In this document: piece after piece, positions 27,266 to 35,899 of the stretch
Layout of the letters: each line of letters opens with the position of its first letter
Numbering within the stretch: position 1 is the stretch's first letter
Source: Stenotrophomonas daejeonensis
Lineage (GTDB): Bacteria; Pseudomonadota; Gammaproteobacteria; Xanthomonadales; Xanthomonadaceae
NCBI RefSeq assembly: GCF_001431505.1
Contig: NZ_LDJP01000016.1
Coordinates: forward strand, 62,001 to 126,000
DNA length: 64,000 bases
Direction: 5' to 3'
The notes under the pieces: generated by a model
What the model saw: the letters and a program-made list of their open reading frames with translations, nothing else
Databases searched by the model: none
Told to the model about the DNA's origin: nothing
Translations under genes and position numbers: made by a program

Positions 27266-27277
27266 GAGGGGCGACCC

Positions 27278-27346
27278 GTGGATGCGGGGCTTGCCCCGCA
27301 TGGGCATTACCGGGAGAGCCATGTGCCGGGCAAGCCCGGCACCTAC
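27278..27346. repeat. REP pair with unlike halves
   Basis: Left stem ATGCGGGGC/GCCCCGCAT opening GTGG instead of GTAG; right stem GTGCCGGGC/GCCCGGCAC ending CTAC. It lies between convergent genes and may serve both as a transcription end. Confidence 0.8.
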
Positions 27347-27355
27347 GGTCACCAC

Positions 27356-27703
27356 TCAACCCAGCACCACCATGCCGTCCTCCACCCGCACCGGCACCGC
27401 GCGCAGCGCATCGCCCTTGCACGGGCCGGCCACGCAGCACCCGCCCTGCAGTTCGAACGCGGCGCCATGCACCGCGCAGACCAGGTGGCCGTCACCGCTC
27501 TTCAGGAACTGGCCCGGCGCCCAGTCAAGGTTGCGGCCGGCATGCGGGCAGACATTGAGCCACGCCCGTACCTGCCCGCCGTCGCGGTAGAGGATCAGCG
27601 GCTCGGCATCCCCGTCGATCACCGCCTCGGCGGCATGGAAACCCTGGTCGGGCAAGGCATCGAGCGGAACCAGCTCGACTGGCGTGGAGGCGTTGGCTGA
27701 CAT
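27356..27703 (-). CDS. Stand-alone Rieske [2Fe-2S] protein
   Basis: 115 residues from ATG 27703; the frame is open 57 codons further upstream with no similarity. It is a Rieske domain with both ligand pairs: CPHAGRNLDW (C-x-H near 51-53) and CAVHGAAFEL (C-x2-H near 76-79). No signal peptide, so it is cytoplasmic. Such small Rieske proteins act as ferredoxins for oxygenases or as NirD-like subunits, but no partner oxygenase or nitrite reductase gene is near. No role is assigned. Two further cysteines (GGCCVAG) follow the second ligand pair. Confidence 0.85.
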   Translation of the reverse strand: MSANASTPVELVPLDALPDQGFHAAEAVIDGDAEPLILYRDGGQVRAWLNVCPHAGRNLDWAPGQFLKSGDGHLVCAVHGAAFELQGGCCVAGPCKGDALRAVPVRVEDGMVVLG

Positions 27704-27891
27704 GGCGATACGCGCGGAGACAGGGATTGATTGTCGCATGGGCCGGCAACGGGCACGGTGCGCGGGGCTTGCCGCGAGGGGCGACAGGACGCCGGTGCCC
27801 GCCTGCGCGCCGACCGGATTTAACGACAACTTCACGCAATACCCCTCCCCAGCACCGATACTGCCCTTTGCCATACCGTCATCCTTCCGTC

Positions 27892-28164
27892 ATGCAGACC
27901 CGTTACTTCCAGTTCGCCCATCTCCGCAACCTGTTCGCGCCGCGCAAGCCGCGCAACCCGTTGCTGCGGGTCGTGCTGGGCCTGCTGGGCCTGGCGATCC
28001 TCGCGGTGCTGGTGGTGGCCGGCGTGGTCGTCGGCGCGGCGATGATCCTGATCGGGCTGGCGTGGAAACTGCTGGCCGCGCGCAAGGCCCGCAAGGCCGC
28101 CGGCAACGTGATGGATGGCGAATACCGGGTGGTGCGCAAGCCGGCGCTGCCCGGCACGCATTGA
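27892..28164 (+). CDS. Small membrane protein of unknown function
   Basis: 90 residues from ATG 27892. A basic N-terminus (RNLFAPRKPRNP), then one long hydrophobic stretch at about 24-60 (LLRVVLGLLGLAILAVL and following) that could form one or two helices, then a basic tail. Not recognised. Its codon use and third-position G/C bias match its neighbours, which supports it being a real gene. It is divergent from the Rieske gene and followed by a REP pair. Confidence 0.65.
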   Translation: MQTRYFQFAHLRNLFAPRKPRNPLLRVVLGLLGLAILAVLVVAGVVVGAAMILIGLAWKLLAARKARKAAGNVMDGEYRVVRKPALPGTH

Positions 28165-28193
28165 CCTCTGCATCCCGGTAACGCTTGTTTGCG

Positions 28194-28266
28194 GTAGCGC
28201 CCGACCGTTGGTCGGGTGGCGATGGTTGCCACCAAATACCAGTGCCGACCAACGGTCGGCACCCAC
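28194..28266. repeat. REP pair, CGACCGTTGGTCG subfamily
   Basis: Left stem CCGACC-GTT-GGTCGG opening GTAG; right stem CCGACC-AAC-GGTCGG in GTGCCGACCAACGGTCGGCAC. This subfamily recurs at 40218-40234 and 56852-56883. Confidence 0.78.
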
Positions 28267-28332
28267 CGGCGCTATCTGCACCCTTTCATCCTCCGGCATC
28301 ATGGCGCCTGCCCATCGCTTTCCGGACGACCC

Positions 28333-29040
28333 ATGACCGACCTGATCCCCGCCCCGCCCGTGCCGCGCATCCCGGTGGCCGGCGGCGGCACCTTCCCGGT
28401 GCACCGCATCTACTGCGTGGGCCGCAACTTTGCCGACCACGCGCGCGAGATGGGCGCCAGCGCCCCGGCCTCGGCGGCCGGGCGCGGCCAGCCGATGTTC
28501 TTCATGAAGCCGGCCGATGCCATCGTCACCGACGGCGCGGCGGTGCCCTACCCGTCCGCCACGTCCGAGCTGCACCACGAAGTCGAACTGGTGGTCGCGC
28601 TGGGCAAGGATGCGCCGGCCGGCGTGCTGCCGGTCGCCGAAGCCATGGCGCTGGTGCTGGCCTGCGGCGTGGGCCTGGACCTGACCCGCCGCGACCTGCA
28701 GGCCGCGGCCAAGGCCAAGGGCGGGCCGTGGGACATCGCCAAGGGCTTCGACCACTCCGCGCCGGTCGGCGAACTGGTGCCGATCGCGCAGGTGGGCGAA
28801 CTGGCGACGCTGGAATTGTCGCTGGAAGTCAACGGCGAGCCGCGCCAGCGCTCCACCCTCGACAACCTGATCTGGAACGTGCCGGAAATCCTGCACGAGC
28901 TGTCGAAACTCTACGCGCTGCGCGCCGGCGACCTGGTGTTCATGGGCACGCCCGCCGGCGTGGCCGCGCTGCAACCGGGCGACCGCTTCAGCGCGCGCCT
29001 GGGCGACGTCGCCCGCTGCGACGGCGTGATCGCCGGATGA
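28333..29040 (+). CDS. Fumarylacetoacetate hydrolase family protein
   Basis: 235 residues from ATG 28333. FAH-fold metal-dependent hydrolase or decarboxylase, likely close to fumarylpyruvate hydrolases. The opening is RIYCVGRNFADHAREMG; the metal ligands are in ELHHEVELVVAL (E-x-E near 79-81) and the Asp of GVGLDLTRRDLQ near 119; the usual GTPAGVAALQPGD near 205 follows. Length suits the single-domain class. It stands alone between a REP pair and mscL; no aromatic degradation genes are near, so the substrate is open. Confidence 0.9.
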   Translation: MTDLIPAPPVPRIPVAGGGTFPVHRIYCVGRNFADHAREMGASAPASAAGRGQPMFFMKPADAIVTDGAAVPYPSATSELHHEVELVVALGKDAPAGVLPVAEAMALVLACGVGLDLTRRDLQAAAKAKGGPWDIAKGFDHSAPVGELVPIAQVGELATLELSLEVNGEPRQRSTLDNLIWNVPEILHELSKLYALRAGDLVFMGTPAGVAALQPGDRFSARLGDVARCDGVIAG

Positions 29041-29098
29041 ACCCGCGCCGGGGTAGTCTGTGCCGGCTCCCTTTCATGCATGCCTACAGGAGAAACAC

Positions 29099-29512
29099 AT
29101 GGGAATGATGGCTGAATTCAAGGAATTCGCGATGCGCGGCAACGTCATCGACCTGGCGGTCGGCGTCGTGATCGGCGGCGCGTTCGGCAAGATCGTCAGC
29201 TCGCTGGTGGACAAGGTGATCATGCCGCCGATCGGCTGGCTGATCGGCAACGTCGACTTCTCCGACCTGGTCTGGACGCTGGCCCCGGCCAAGGTGGCCG
29301 CCGACGGCAGCGAGATTCCGGCGGTGGTGATCGGCTATGGCGACTTCATCAACACCCTGATCCAGTTCGTCATCGTCGCCTTCGCCATCTTCATGCTGGT
29401 CAAGGTGGTCAACAAGCTCTCGCGCAAGAAGGAAGAAGCCCCCGCCGCACCGGCCGAGCCGAGCGAGGAAGTGCTGTTGCTGCGCGAGATCCGCGACAAC
29501 CTGAAGAAGTGA
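29099..29512 (+). CDS. mscL: Large-conductance mechanosensitive channel MscL
   Basis: 137 residues from ATG 29099, with AGGAGA 6 bases upstream. A homopentameric inner-membrane valve that opens at high membrane tension. It has the N-terminal amphipathic helix [19 protein letters not shown], pore helix TM1 with [16 protein letters not shown], a periplasmic loop of about 45 residues, TM2 ([14 protein letters not shown]) and a charged C-terminal bundle ([25 protein letters not shown]). Confidence 0.97.
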   Translation: MGMMAEFKEFAMRGNVIDLAVGVVIGGAFGKIVSSLVDKVIMPPIGWLIGNVDFSDLVWTLAPAKVAADGSEIPAVVIGYGDFINTLIQFVIVAFAIFMLVKVVNKLSRKKEEAPAAPAEPSEEVLLLREIRDNLKK

Positions 29513-29552
29513 CCCTCCGGGCACGCTGTTCGCTGTCAAGCTCCGGCAGCAA

Positions 29553-29617
29553 GTAGGCCGGGGTTACATCCCCGGCGCTTTCCGATTCATGGCGTCGGGG
29601 ACGTGGCCCCGACCTAC
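29553..29617. repeat. GTAG-type REP pair (CGGGG subfamily)
   Basis: GTAGGCCGGGGTTAC at the left, GTGGCCCCGACCTAC at the right, after mscL. Confidence 0.78.
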
Positions 29618-29628
29618 CCGACTGCAAC

Positions 29629-29700
29629 GTAGGAGCGCACTTCAGTGCGCGATGAAGCATCCCCGGGAAGGCCCCATCGCGCACTGAAGTGCGCTCCTAC
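29629..29700. repeat. GTAG-type REP pair (GAGCGCACTTCAGTGCGC subfamily)
   Basis: GTAGGAGCGCAC-TTCA-GTGCGC at the left and its exact inverted counterpart GCGCACTGAAGTGCGCTCCTAC at the right, 12 bases after the previous pair. The two ends are perfect inverted copies of 22 bases. Confidence 0.85.
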
Positions 29701-29736
29701 GGACAGAAGCGATGACCTCCAGCACGTTTCACCTCG

Positions 29737-29762
29737 AAGCCGCGGGCGTATGCTCGCGGCTT
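29737..29762 (+). terminator. Possible terminator in the mscL-peptidase gap
   Basis: An 8-bp stem AAGCCGCG/CGCGGCTT with a 10-base loop followed by TGCCGTTT. The 323-base gap between mscL and the peptidase gene holds this hairpin, two REP pairs and a weaker hairpin (CCGCACA/TGTGCGG) near 29800; no gene is seen. Confidence 0.4.
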
Positions 29763-29835
29763 TGCCGTTTGCGAATCCCTCGCAAGAGCACCGCACACTC
29801 CATGTGCGGGAATCCAACTTGACCCGGAGCCGCCC

Positions 29836-31251
29836 ATGCGCCGTCTTGCCTTCGCCATCGCCGCCGTGCTCGCCTGCGCCAACGCGCAGGCCGCGCCCAC
29901 CCGCATTCCCGAGCAGGCGCTGGCACAGGCCGCGCAACTGCGCGAGCAGGCACTGGCCGACGATACCGGCTGGAAGGTGGTCGAGGCGCTGACCACCGAG
30001 GTCGGCCCGCGCCTGGCCGGCAGCGAGGCCGACGCGCGCGCGGTGGAATGGGCCAAGGCGCGGTTCAAGGCGCTGGGCTTCGACAAGGTGTGGACCGAGC
30101 CGGTCACCTTCCCCAAGTGGGAGCGCCGTGGCGAACGCGCCGAGGTACTGGGCGCGCATGCGCAGCCGTTGTCCATCACCGCGCTGGGCGGCAGCCCCGG
30201 TGGCAGCGCCGAGGGCGAGGTCGTGCGCTTCGACGGCCTCGATGCCTTGAAGGCCGCGCCGGCAGGTTCGCTGGCCGGCAAGATCGCCTTCATCGACTAC
30301 CAGATGAGCCGCAGCCGCAACGGCATGGACTACGGCATCGGCGGCACCGTCCGCAGCCAAGGGCCATCGGAGGCGATCCGCAAGGGCGCGGTGGGCTACA
30401 TCATGCGCTCGGCCGGCACCGATTCGCACCGCGTGCCGCATACCGGCATCACCCACTTCGATGAGGGCCTGACGCCGGTGCCGTCGGCGGCGCTGGCGAT
30501 GCCCGACGCCGACCAGCTGGCGCGGCTGGTCGCGCGCGGCCCGGTCCGCATCCGCATGGCGCTGGATTGCGGCTGGGACGGCAGCTACACCTCGCAGAAC
30601 GTGATCGGCGAGATCACCGGCCGCGAGTTGCCGCAGGAAGTGGTGGTGATCGGCGGCCACCTCGACTCGTGGGACCTGGGCACCGGCGCGATCGACGATG
30701 CCGCCGGCGTCGGCATCACGATGGCCGCCGGCCACCTGATCGGCCAGCTCGAGCAGGCACCCAGGCGCACCATCCGGGTGATCGCCTTCGCCAACGAGGA
30801 GCAGGGCCTGCACGGCGGCTTCGCCTATGCCGCCGCGCGGGCGAAGGCCGGGGAGATCCCGTTGCAGCACATCGGTGCGGAAAGCGACTTCGGCGCCGGC
30901 CGCATCTATGCGTTCAATACCGGCTCGGGCAACCCCGACGGCTCGCGCGAGGCCACCGCGCAGATCGCGCAGGCGTTGGCGCCGCTGGGTATCGAATACC
31001 GCCCCGACGAGGGCGGGCCGGGGCCGGACATCATTCCGCTGGCGTCCAAGGGCGGCGCCTGGGCCTGGCTGGCGCAGGACGGCACCGACTATTTCGACCT
31101 GCACCACACCGCCGACGACACCCTGGACAAGATCGACCCGAAGGCGCTGGCGCAGAACGTGGCCGCCTACACCGTGTTCGCCTACCTGGCCGCCGAGGCC
31201 GAGGGCGGCTTCGGCAGCGAGGCGAAGGACGTGGTACCGCCGCAGGAGTGA
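29836..31251 (+). CDS. Exported M28-family zinc aminopeptidase
   Basis: 471 residues. A Sec signal peptide (MRRLAFAIAAVLACANAQA, cut near 19) sends it to the periplasm or outside. A PA-type insert (about 120-250) precedes the M28 catalytic core. Zinc ligands and catalytic residues are in GGHLDSWD (His, Asp) near 275, IDDAAGV near 292, the general-base AFANEEQGL near 320, SDFG near 347 and the last ligand in DLHHTADDT near 426. Length matches glutamate carboxypeptidase or aminopeptidase-like xanthomonad enzymes. ATG 29836 lies 7 bases after CCCGGAG. It is a single gene. Confidence 0.92.
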   Translation: MRRLAFAIAAVLACANAQAAPTRIPEQALAQAAQLREQALADDTGWKVVEALTTEVGPRLAGSEADARAVEWAKARFKALGFDKVWTEPVTFPKWERRGERAEVLGAHAQPLSITALGGSPGGSAEGEVVRFDGLDALKAAPAGSLAGKIAFIDYQMSRSRNGMDYGIGGTVRSQGPSEAIRKGAVGYIMRSAGTDSHRVPHTGITHFDEGLTPVPSAALAMPDADQLARLVARGPVRIRMALDCGWDGSYTSQNVIGEITGRELPQEVVVIGGHLDSWDLGTGAIDDAAGVGITMAAGHLIGQLEQAPRRTIRVIAFANEEQGLHGGFAYAAARAKAGEIPLQHIGAESDFGAGRIYAFNTGSGNPDGSREATAQIAQALAPLGIEYRPDEGGPGPDIIPLASKGGAWAWLAQDGTDYFDLHHTADDTLDKIDPKALAQNVAAYTVFAYLAAEAEGGFGSEAKDVVPPQE

Positions 31252-31530
31252 CGCACCCGAAAACCCCTCTCCCTCCGGGGCGAGGCCGCACAGTTTACGC
31301 GCCACTGGCGCGTGTGCGGTTGAGCGCCCACGGCAGGGGCGCGGTGCGGGGGATTGGGAAAGGGTACGGGGCGAAGCCTCCGTGGAATTTGGCTACACCA
31401 GGCTTCGCCCGAACCCTCATCCACCCCTTCGGGGCACCTTCTCCCGAAGGGAGTAGGGAAAAACTCCCTCGCGCACCAAGGTGCGCTCCTACGGGATAAT
31501 GCGGGCACCGCACAGCAAGGCAGCCGCTCC
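31252..31530. other. Gap upstream of nadE with repeat fragments
   Basis: No gene. It contains CCCTTCGGG-type short palindromes (31425-31455) of the kind common in xanthomonad intergenic DNA, and a single half REP (GCGCACC-AA-GGTGCGC ending CTAC, 31471-31492). Confidence 0.55.
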
Positions 31531-33168
31531 ATGTCCCGTTCCCTCCGCATCGCCCTGGCGCAGCTCGATTTCCCGGTCGGCGACGTCGCCGGCAACAGCG
31601 CGCGCATCGTCGAATCGATGCAGGTCGCGCGCGACGAATACGGTGCCGACGTGGTGCTGTTCCCCGAGCTGGCGATCAGCGGTTATCCGCCGGAGGACCT
31701 GCTGCTGCGCCCGTCCTTCCTGCGCGACTGCGAACAGGCACTGGCGCGCATCGCCGCGCACGCGCAGGGCATCGTCGCCGTGGTCGGCTGGCCGCAGGAC
31801 GCCGGCGCGGTGACCTACAACGCCGCCAGCGTGCTGCGCGACGGCGCCATCGCCGCCACCTACCGCAAGCGCGAGCTGCCCAACTACGCGGTGTTCGACG
31901 AACGCCGCTATTTCGACGTCGATCCGGATGGCGGCGACTGCGTGTTCGAGGTCGCCGGGGTGAAGCTCGGGCTGCTGGTCTGCGAGGACCTGTGGTTCGC
32001 CGAGCCGCTGGCCGCCACCGTCGCCGCAGGCGCCGAACTGGTGCTGGTGGCCAACGCTTCGCCCTACGAGCGCGGCAAGCATGCCCAGCGCGATGCGCTG
32101 CTGGCCGAGCGCAGCCGCGACGGCGGCATCGGCATCGCCTACGTCAACAACGTCGGCGGGCAGGACGCGCTGGTGTTCGATGGCTCGTCGGTGGTCGCCG
32201 ACGGCGACGGCACGGTGCACCCGGCGGCGGTGGCGTTCGCCGAGGAAATGCTGGTGGTCGAGTACGACGCCGATGCGCGCGCGTTCACCCCGCTGCGTTG
32301 GATCGACGACGGCGACGAAAGCATGGACGCGCTGGCCTGGCGCGCGGTGACCCGCGGCATCGCCGACTACTGCCGCAAGAACGGCTTCGGCAAGGTCTGG
32401 CTGGGACTGTCCGGCGGCATCGACTCGGCGCTGGTGCTGGCACTGGCGGTCGATGCGCTCGGTGCTGACAACGTCACCGCCGTCGCCCTGCCCTCGCGCT
32501 ACACCGCCGGCCTGTCCAACGACCTGGCCGCCGAGCAGTGCCGCGCATTGGGCGTGAAGCTGGAAACGGTGCCGATCGAGCCGGCGTTCCAGGGGCTGAT
32601 GCAGTCGCTGTCGGCGCTGTTCGACGGCCTGCCCGGCGACGTCACGGAGGAAAACCTGCAATCGCGCAGCCGCGGCGTGATCCTGATGGCGCTGGCCAAC
32701 AAGTTCGGCGGGCTGCTGCTGACCACCGGCAACAAGAGCGAGTACGCGGTCGGCTACGCCACCATCTACGGCGACATGTGCGGCGGCTACGCGCCACTCA
32801 AGGACCTGTACAAGACCGAAGTCTACGGGTTGGCGAAGTGGCGCAACACGGTGGGCGGTGCGCCGGTGATCCCGCCGGCGGTGATCGCGCGCGCGCCCTC
32901 GGCCGAACTGCGCGAGAACCAGACCGACCAGGATTCGCTGCCGGCCTACGACGTGCTCGATGGCATCCTCTACCGCTACGTCGACCAGGAGCAGTCGCGC
33001 GAGGACATCGTCACCGCCGGCTACGCGCCCGAGGTGGTGGACCGGGTGCTGCGGCTGGTGCGCACCAGCGAGTGGAAGCGCCATCAGGCCGCGCCGGGGC
33101 CGAAGGTGTCGCGCAGGGCATTCGGCCGCGAGCGCCGCTACCCGATCAGCAATGGCTATCGGGGTTGA
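31531..33168 (+). CDS. nadE: Glutamine-dependent NAD+ synthetase
   Basis: 545 residues from ATG 31531. It makes NAD from deamido-NAD, ATP and glutamine in the cytoplasm. The N-terminal nitrilase-type glutaminase has the Glu-Lys-Cys triad: FPELAISGYPPED near 45, YRKRELPNYAVFDE near 113 and LLVCEDLWF near 151. The C-terminal N-type ATP pyrophosphatase domain has LGLSGGIDSALVLAL near 294 and the TTGNKSEYAVGY segment near 402. The length is typical of the two-domain bacterial class. The frame is open upstream but the ATG at 31531 matches the family start. Confidence 0.96.
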   Translation: MSRSLRIALAQLDFPVGDVAGNSARIVESMQVARDEYGADVVLFPELAISGYPPEDLLLRPSFLRDCEQALARIAAHAQGIVAVVGWPQDAGAVTYNAASVLRDGAIAATYRKRELPNYAVFDERRYFDVDPDGGDCVFEVAGVKLGLLVCEDLWFAEPLAATVAAGAELVLVANASPYERGKHAQRDALLAERSRDGGIGIAYVNNVGGQDALVFDGSSVVADGDGTVHPAAVAFAEEMLVVEYDADARAFTPLRWIDDGDESMDALAWRAVTRGIADYCRKNGFGKVWLGLSGGIDSALVLALAVDALGADNVTAVALPSRYTAGLSNDLAAEQCRALGVKLETVPIEPAFQGLMQSLSALFDGLPGDVTEENLQSRSRGVILMALANKFGGLLLTTGNKSEYAVGYATIYGDMCGGYAPLKDLYKTEVYGLAKWRNTVGGAPVIPPAVIARAPSAELRENQTDQDSLPAYDVLDGILYRYVDQEQSREDIVTAGYAPEVVDRVLRLVRTSEWKRHQAAPGPKVSRRAFGRERRYPISNGYRG

Positions 33169-33189
33169 GGGCAGTCGCCCGAGGACACG

Positions 33190-33258
33190 GTAGGTGCCGG
33201 GCTTGCCCGGCACGAGGCTTCGCCGGTGAAGCCCATGCGGGGCAAGCCCCGCATCTAC
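33190..33258. repeat. GTAG-type REP pair between convergent nadE and the methylase gene
   Basis: GTAGGTGCCGGGC to GCATCTAC, with two stems of the GTGCCGGGC and ATGCGGGGC types; the same structure as 2630-2699. Confidence 0.85.
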
Positions 33259-33325
33259 GATGAACCCGGCATCCTTGCGCAATACCGACGGGCTTCGCTG
33301 GTGACTTGCGTCGCTCCTGTTGGTG

Positions 33326-34159
33326 TCATTGACGGCGCCGCCAGCCCGACAGGAACACCGCAGTGGCCGCGGCCACGTTCAGGCTCTCCACCGCGCCGGT
33401 GCCGGGAATCGACAGGCGCAGCTCGCAATGCTGGGCCAGCGTGCGGTCCATGCCCTCGCCTTCGGCGCCCATCACGTAGGCCATGCGCGCCGGCAGCGGC
33501 GTGGCGAACAGGTCGTCGCCGCCTTCGACCAGGGTGGCGGCCAGCGCGAAGCCGGCCCCGCGCAGTTGCGCCAACGCCTGCGGCAGCAGCGGCAGGCGCA
33601 CCAGCGGCACGTGCTCGGCGCCGCCTTCGGCCACGCGCGCGGCGGCGCCGGACAGGCTCAGCGAAGACTCGGCCGGCAGCAGGATGCCAGCCACCCCGAA
33701 GTGCGCGGCCGAGCGCAGGATCGCGCCGAAGTTGTGCGGGTTGCCGACGCCGTCCAGCCACAGCGCCAGCGCCGGGCCGTCGCCCAGCGTGGCCAGCCAC
33801 GCCGCCAGCGACAGCGGCTCGGTGCGCAGCACGTCGGCCACCACGCCTTCGTGGTGGGTGGTGGCGGCGAGCTTGTTGAGGTCGCCCTCGCCGACCACGC
33901 GGTAGCCGACGCGGTTGGCCACGCACCACTTGAGCAGCGGCTGCAGGCGCGGGATCAGCGCCTCGGCCAGGTACAGCTTGCGCAGCGCCTGCGGGCGCCG
34001 GGCGAACATCGCCCGCACCGCGTTGACGCCGTACAGGCGCAGCTCGTCGCTGCCGCGCAACGGCACCCCGGCCGCGGCCGGCGGCGCGCCGGGCGCTGCA
34101 GGCGGCGTGGCGCGCGGCGGGCGCGCGGATGGGCGCCGGTTGTTCCAGGGGTTATTCAC
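33326..34159 (-). CDS. TrmH/SpoU-family RNA 2'-O-methyltransferase (YfiF-like)
   Basis: 277 residues, GTG start at 34159. The Pro/Ala-rich N-terminal 35 residues are low in complexity. A substrate-binding domain (LYGVNAVRAMFARRPQALRKLYLAE) is followed by the SPOUT knot with its three motifs: LDGVGNPHNFGAILRSA near 150, VMGAEGEGM near 235 and LSIPGTGAVESLNVAAA near 255. It methylates a ribose in rRNA or tRNA; RlmB and YfiF are both possible, and the N-terminal tail favours YfiF. The start overlaps the symporter stop by 8 bases. Confidence 0.9.
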   Translation of the reverse strand: MNNPWNNRRPSARPPRATPPAAPGAPPAAAGVPLRGSDELRLYGVNAVRAMFARRPQALRKLYLAEALIPRLQPLLKWCVANRVGYRVVGEGDLNKLAATTHHEGVVADVLRTEPLSLAAWLATLGDGPALALWLDGVGNPHNFGAILRSAAHFGVAGILLPAESSLSLSGAAARVAEGGAEHVPLVRLPLLPQALAQLRGAGFALAATLVEGGDDLFATPLPARMAYVMGAEGEGMDRTLAQHCELRLSIPGTGAVESLNVAAATAVFLSGWRRRQ

Positions 34160-35672
34160 CGCGCGCCGCCTCGCTCCTGCGCTCCACCCAGTAGTTCGCG
34201 TTGCGGATGCCCACCGCGTCCGGGTCGAACACCGGGTCCAGGCCCAGCTTCTTCTGCCGTTCGTAGTCGCGCAGCGCCAGCATCGCCGGCTTCTGCAGGA
34301 TGAAGATCGCGATGACGTTCAGCCACGCCATCAGGCCGACGCCGATGTCGCCCAGCGACCATGCCATCCTGGCGTCGTGGAACGCACCGAACACCACCAT
34401 GCCGATGATGCCCAGCCGCAGCAGCAGGGTCGCCAGCGGATGGGTGCGGCGGGTGCCGGCGATGTAGGTCAGGTTGGTCTCGGCCATGTAGTAGTAGGCC
34501 ATGATCGTGGTGAAGGCGAAGAAGAACAGCGCCAGCGCGACGAAGCCCGCGCCCCAGCCCGGCAGCACCGATTCCACCGCCGCCTGGGTGTACTGCGCAC
34601 CATCGGAGGGTTGCAGGCCCGGCACGCCGGAGACGATGGCTTCCAGCGTCTCCTTGCCGCCGTCCCTGACCACCCGGAAGGTGTTGTACATGCCGGTGGA
34701 GAGCACCAGGAACGCGGTGGACGTGCACACCAGCATGGTGTCGAAGTAGATCGCGAAGGCCTGCACGTAACCCTGCTTGGCCGGGTGCGAGACCTCGGCG
34801 GCGGCGGCCGCGTGCGGGCCGGTACCCTGGCCGGCCTCGTTGGCGTAGACACCGCGCTTGACGCCCCAGGCGATGGCCTGGCCGATGATCGCGCCGAACG
34901 CGGCGTGCGCACCGAACGCGCTGGAGAAGATGTCGGAGAACATCTTCGGCACCTTGTCGGCGTTGAGCACCATCACCGTGACCGCCATCAGGATGAAGGC
35001 CAGCGCCATGAACGGCACCACCACCTCGGCGAAGGTGGCGATGCGCTTGATGCCGCCGAAGATGATCGCCCCCAGCAGCAGCGCCACGGCGATGCCCGCC
35101 CACAGCTTGAACATCCCGGTACCGCCGACCGCGGCGCAACCATCGGTGCCGCACAGCACGTTGGCCGCGCTGTCGGCGATGGCGTTGGCCTGCACGCCCG
35201 GCATCAGGAAGCCGGCGGCGATGATCGTGGCGACGGCGAAGGCGACGGCGTACCACTTCAGGCCCATCGCCTTCTCGATGTAGTAGGCCGGGCCGCCGCG
35301 GTAGCGGCCCTCGGCGTCCTTGACCTTGTAGATCTGCGCCAGCGTGCACTCCACGTAGGACGTGGCCGCGCCGAGGAAGCCCATCACCCACATCCAGAAG
35401 ATCGCGCCGGGGCCGCCATAGGCAATCGCGGTGGCGACGCCGGCGATGTTGCCGATGCCCATGCGCCCGGCCATCGACACGGCCAATGCCTGGAACGAGG
35501 ACACGCCGGCGTCGGACTTCTCGCCGCGCACGGTGAGCCGGCACATCTCGGCGAAGCCGCGCACCTGCAGGAAGCGCGTGCGCAGGCTGAACCACAGCGC
35601 CGCGCCCAGGCACATGAAGATGAGCGCATTGCTCCAGATGATGTCGTTGACGAACTGGACGATGGATTCCAC
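34152..35672 (-). CDS. AGCS-family sodium:alanine/glycine symporter
   Basis: 506 residues with a GTG start at 35672 (GTG GAA TCC). About ten membrane helices. The AGCS signature GGPGAIFWMWVMGFLGAATSYVECTLAQIYK lies at about 85-125 in two stretches, and NEAGQGTGPHAAAA near 275 is strongly conserved. It imports alanine or glycine with Na+. It is translationally coupled to the RNA methylase downstream, an unrelated function. Confidence 0.94.
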   Translation of the reverse strand: MESIVQFVNDIIWSNALIFMCLGAALWFSLRTRFLQVRGFAEMCRLTVRGEKSDAGVSSFQALAVSMAGRMGIGNIAGVATAIAYGGPGAIFWMWVMGFLGAATSYVECTLAQIYKVKDAEGRYRGGPAYYIEKAMGLKWYAVAFAVATIIAAGFLMPGVQANAIADSAANVLCGTDGCAAVGGTGMFKLWAGIAVALLLGAIIFGGIKRIATFAEVVVPFMALAFILMAVTVMVLNADKVPKMFSDIFSSAFGAHAAFGAIIGQAIAWGVKRGVYANEAGQGTGPHAAAAAEVSHPAKQGYVQAFAIYFDTMLVCTSTAFLVLSTGMYNTFRVVRDGGKETLEAIVSGVPGLQPSDGAQYTQAAVESVLPGWGAGFVALALFFFAFTTIMAYYYMAETNLTYIAGTRRTHPLATLLLRLGIIGMVVFGAFHDARMAWSLGDIGVGLMAWLNVIAIFILQKPAMLALRDYERQKKLGLDPVFDPDAVGIRNANYWVERRSEAARGE

Positions 35673-35763
35673 GTATTTCCCCGGATGGTCTGACGGCGAT
35701 GGTTGCCGATGTCAGGAAGCGGCGATTCTTCCACGATTCAGCATGGATGTGCACCTGAATGGC

Positions 35764-35864
35764 GTAGATGCGGGGCTTGCCCCGCATGAAGTACACAGGC
35801 ATCGGGCCTGTCTGGAACAAGGCATCACCGGGAAAGCTTCATGCGGGGCAAGCCCCGCATCTAC
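35764..35864. repeat. Expanded GTAG-type REP pair
   Basis: GTAGATGCGGGGC-TT-GCCCCGCAT at the left and ATGCGGGGC-AA-GCCCCGCATCTAC at the right, but 101 bases overall instead of about 70: the centre has an extra ~30 bases containing CAGGCATCGGGCCTG, another small palindrome. Confidence 0.8.
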
Positions 35865-35899
35865 GGTGCCGGCCAATGCCGGCACCCGCCACGGCGCGA

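Noticed and set aside
27356-27874. 172-residue version of the Rieske protein
   Set aside because: The 57 upstream codons have no similarity to Rieske proteins and include a basic low-complexity stretch; ATG 27703 gives the normal domain length.
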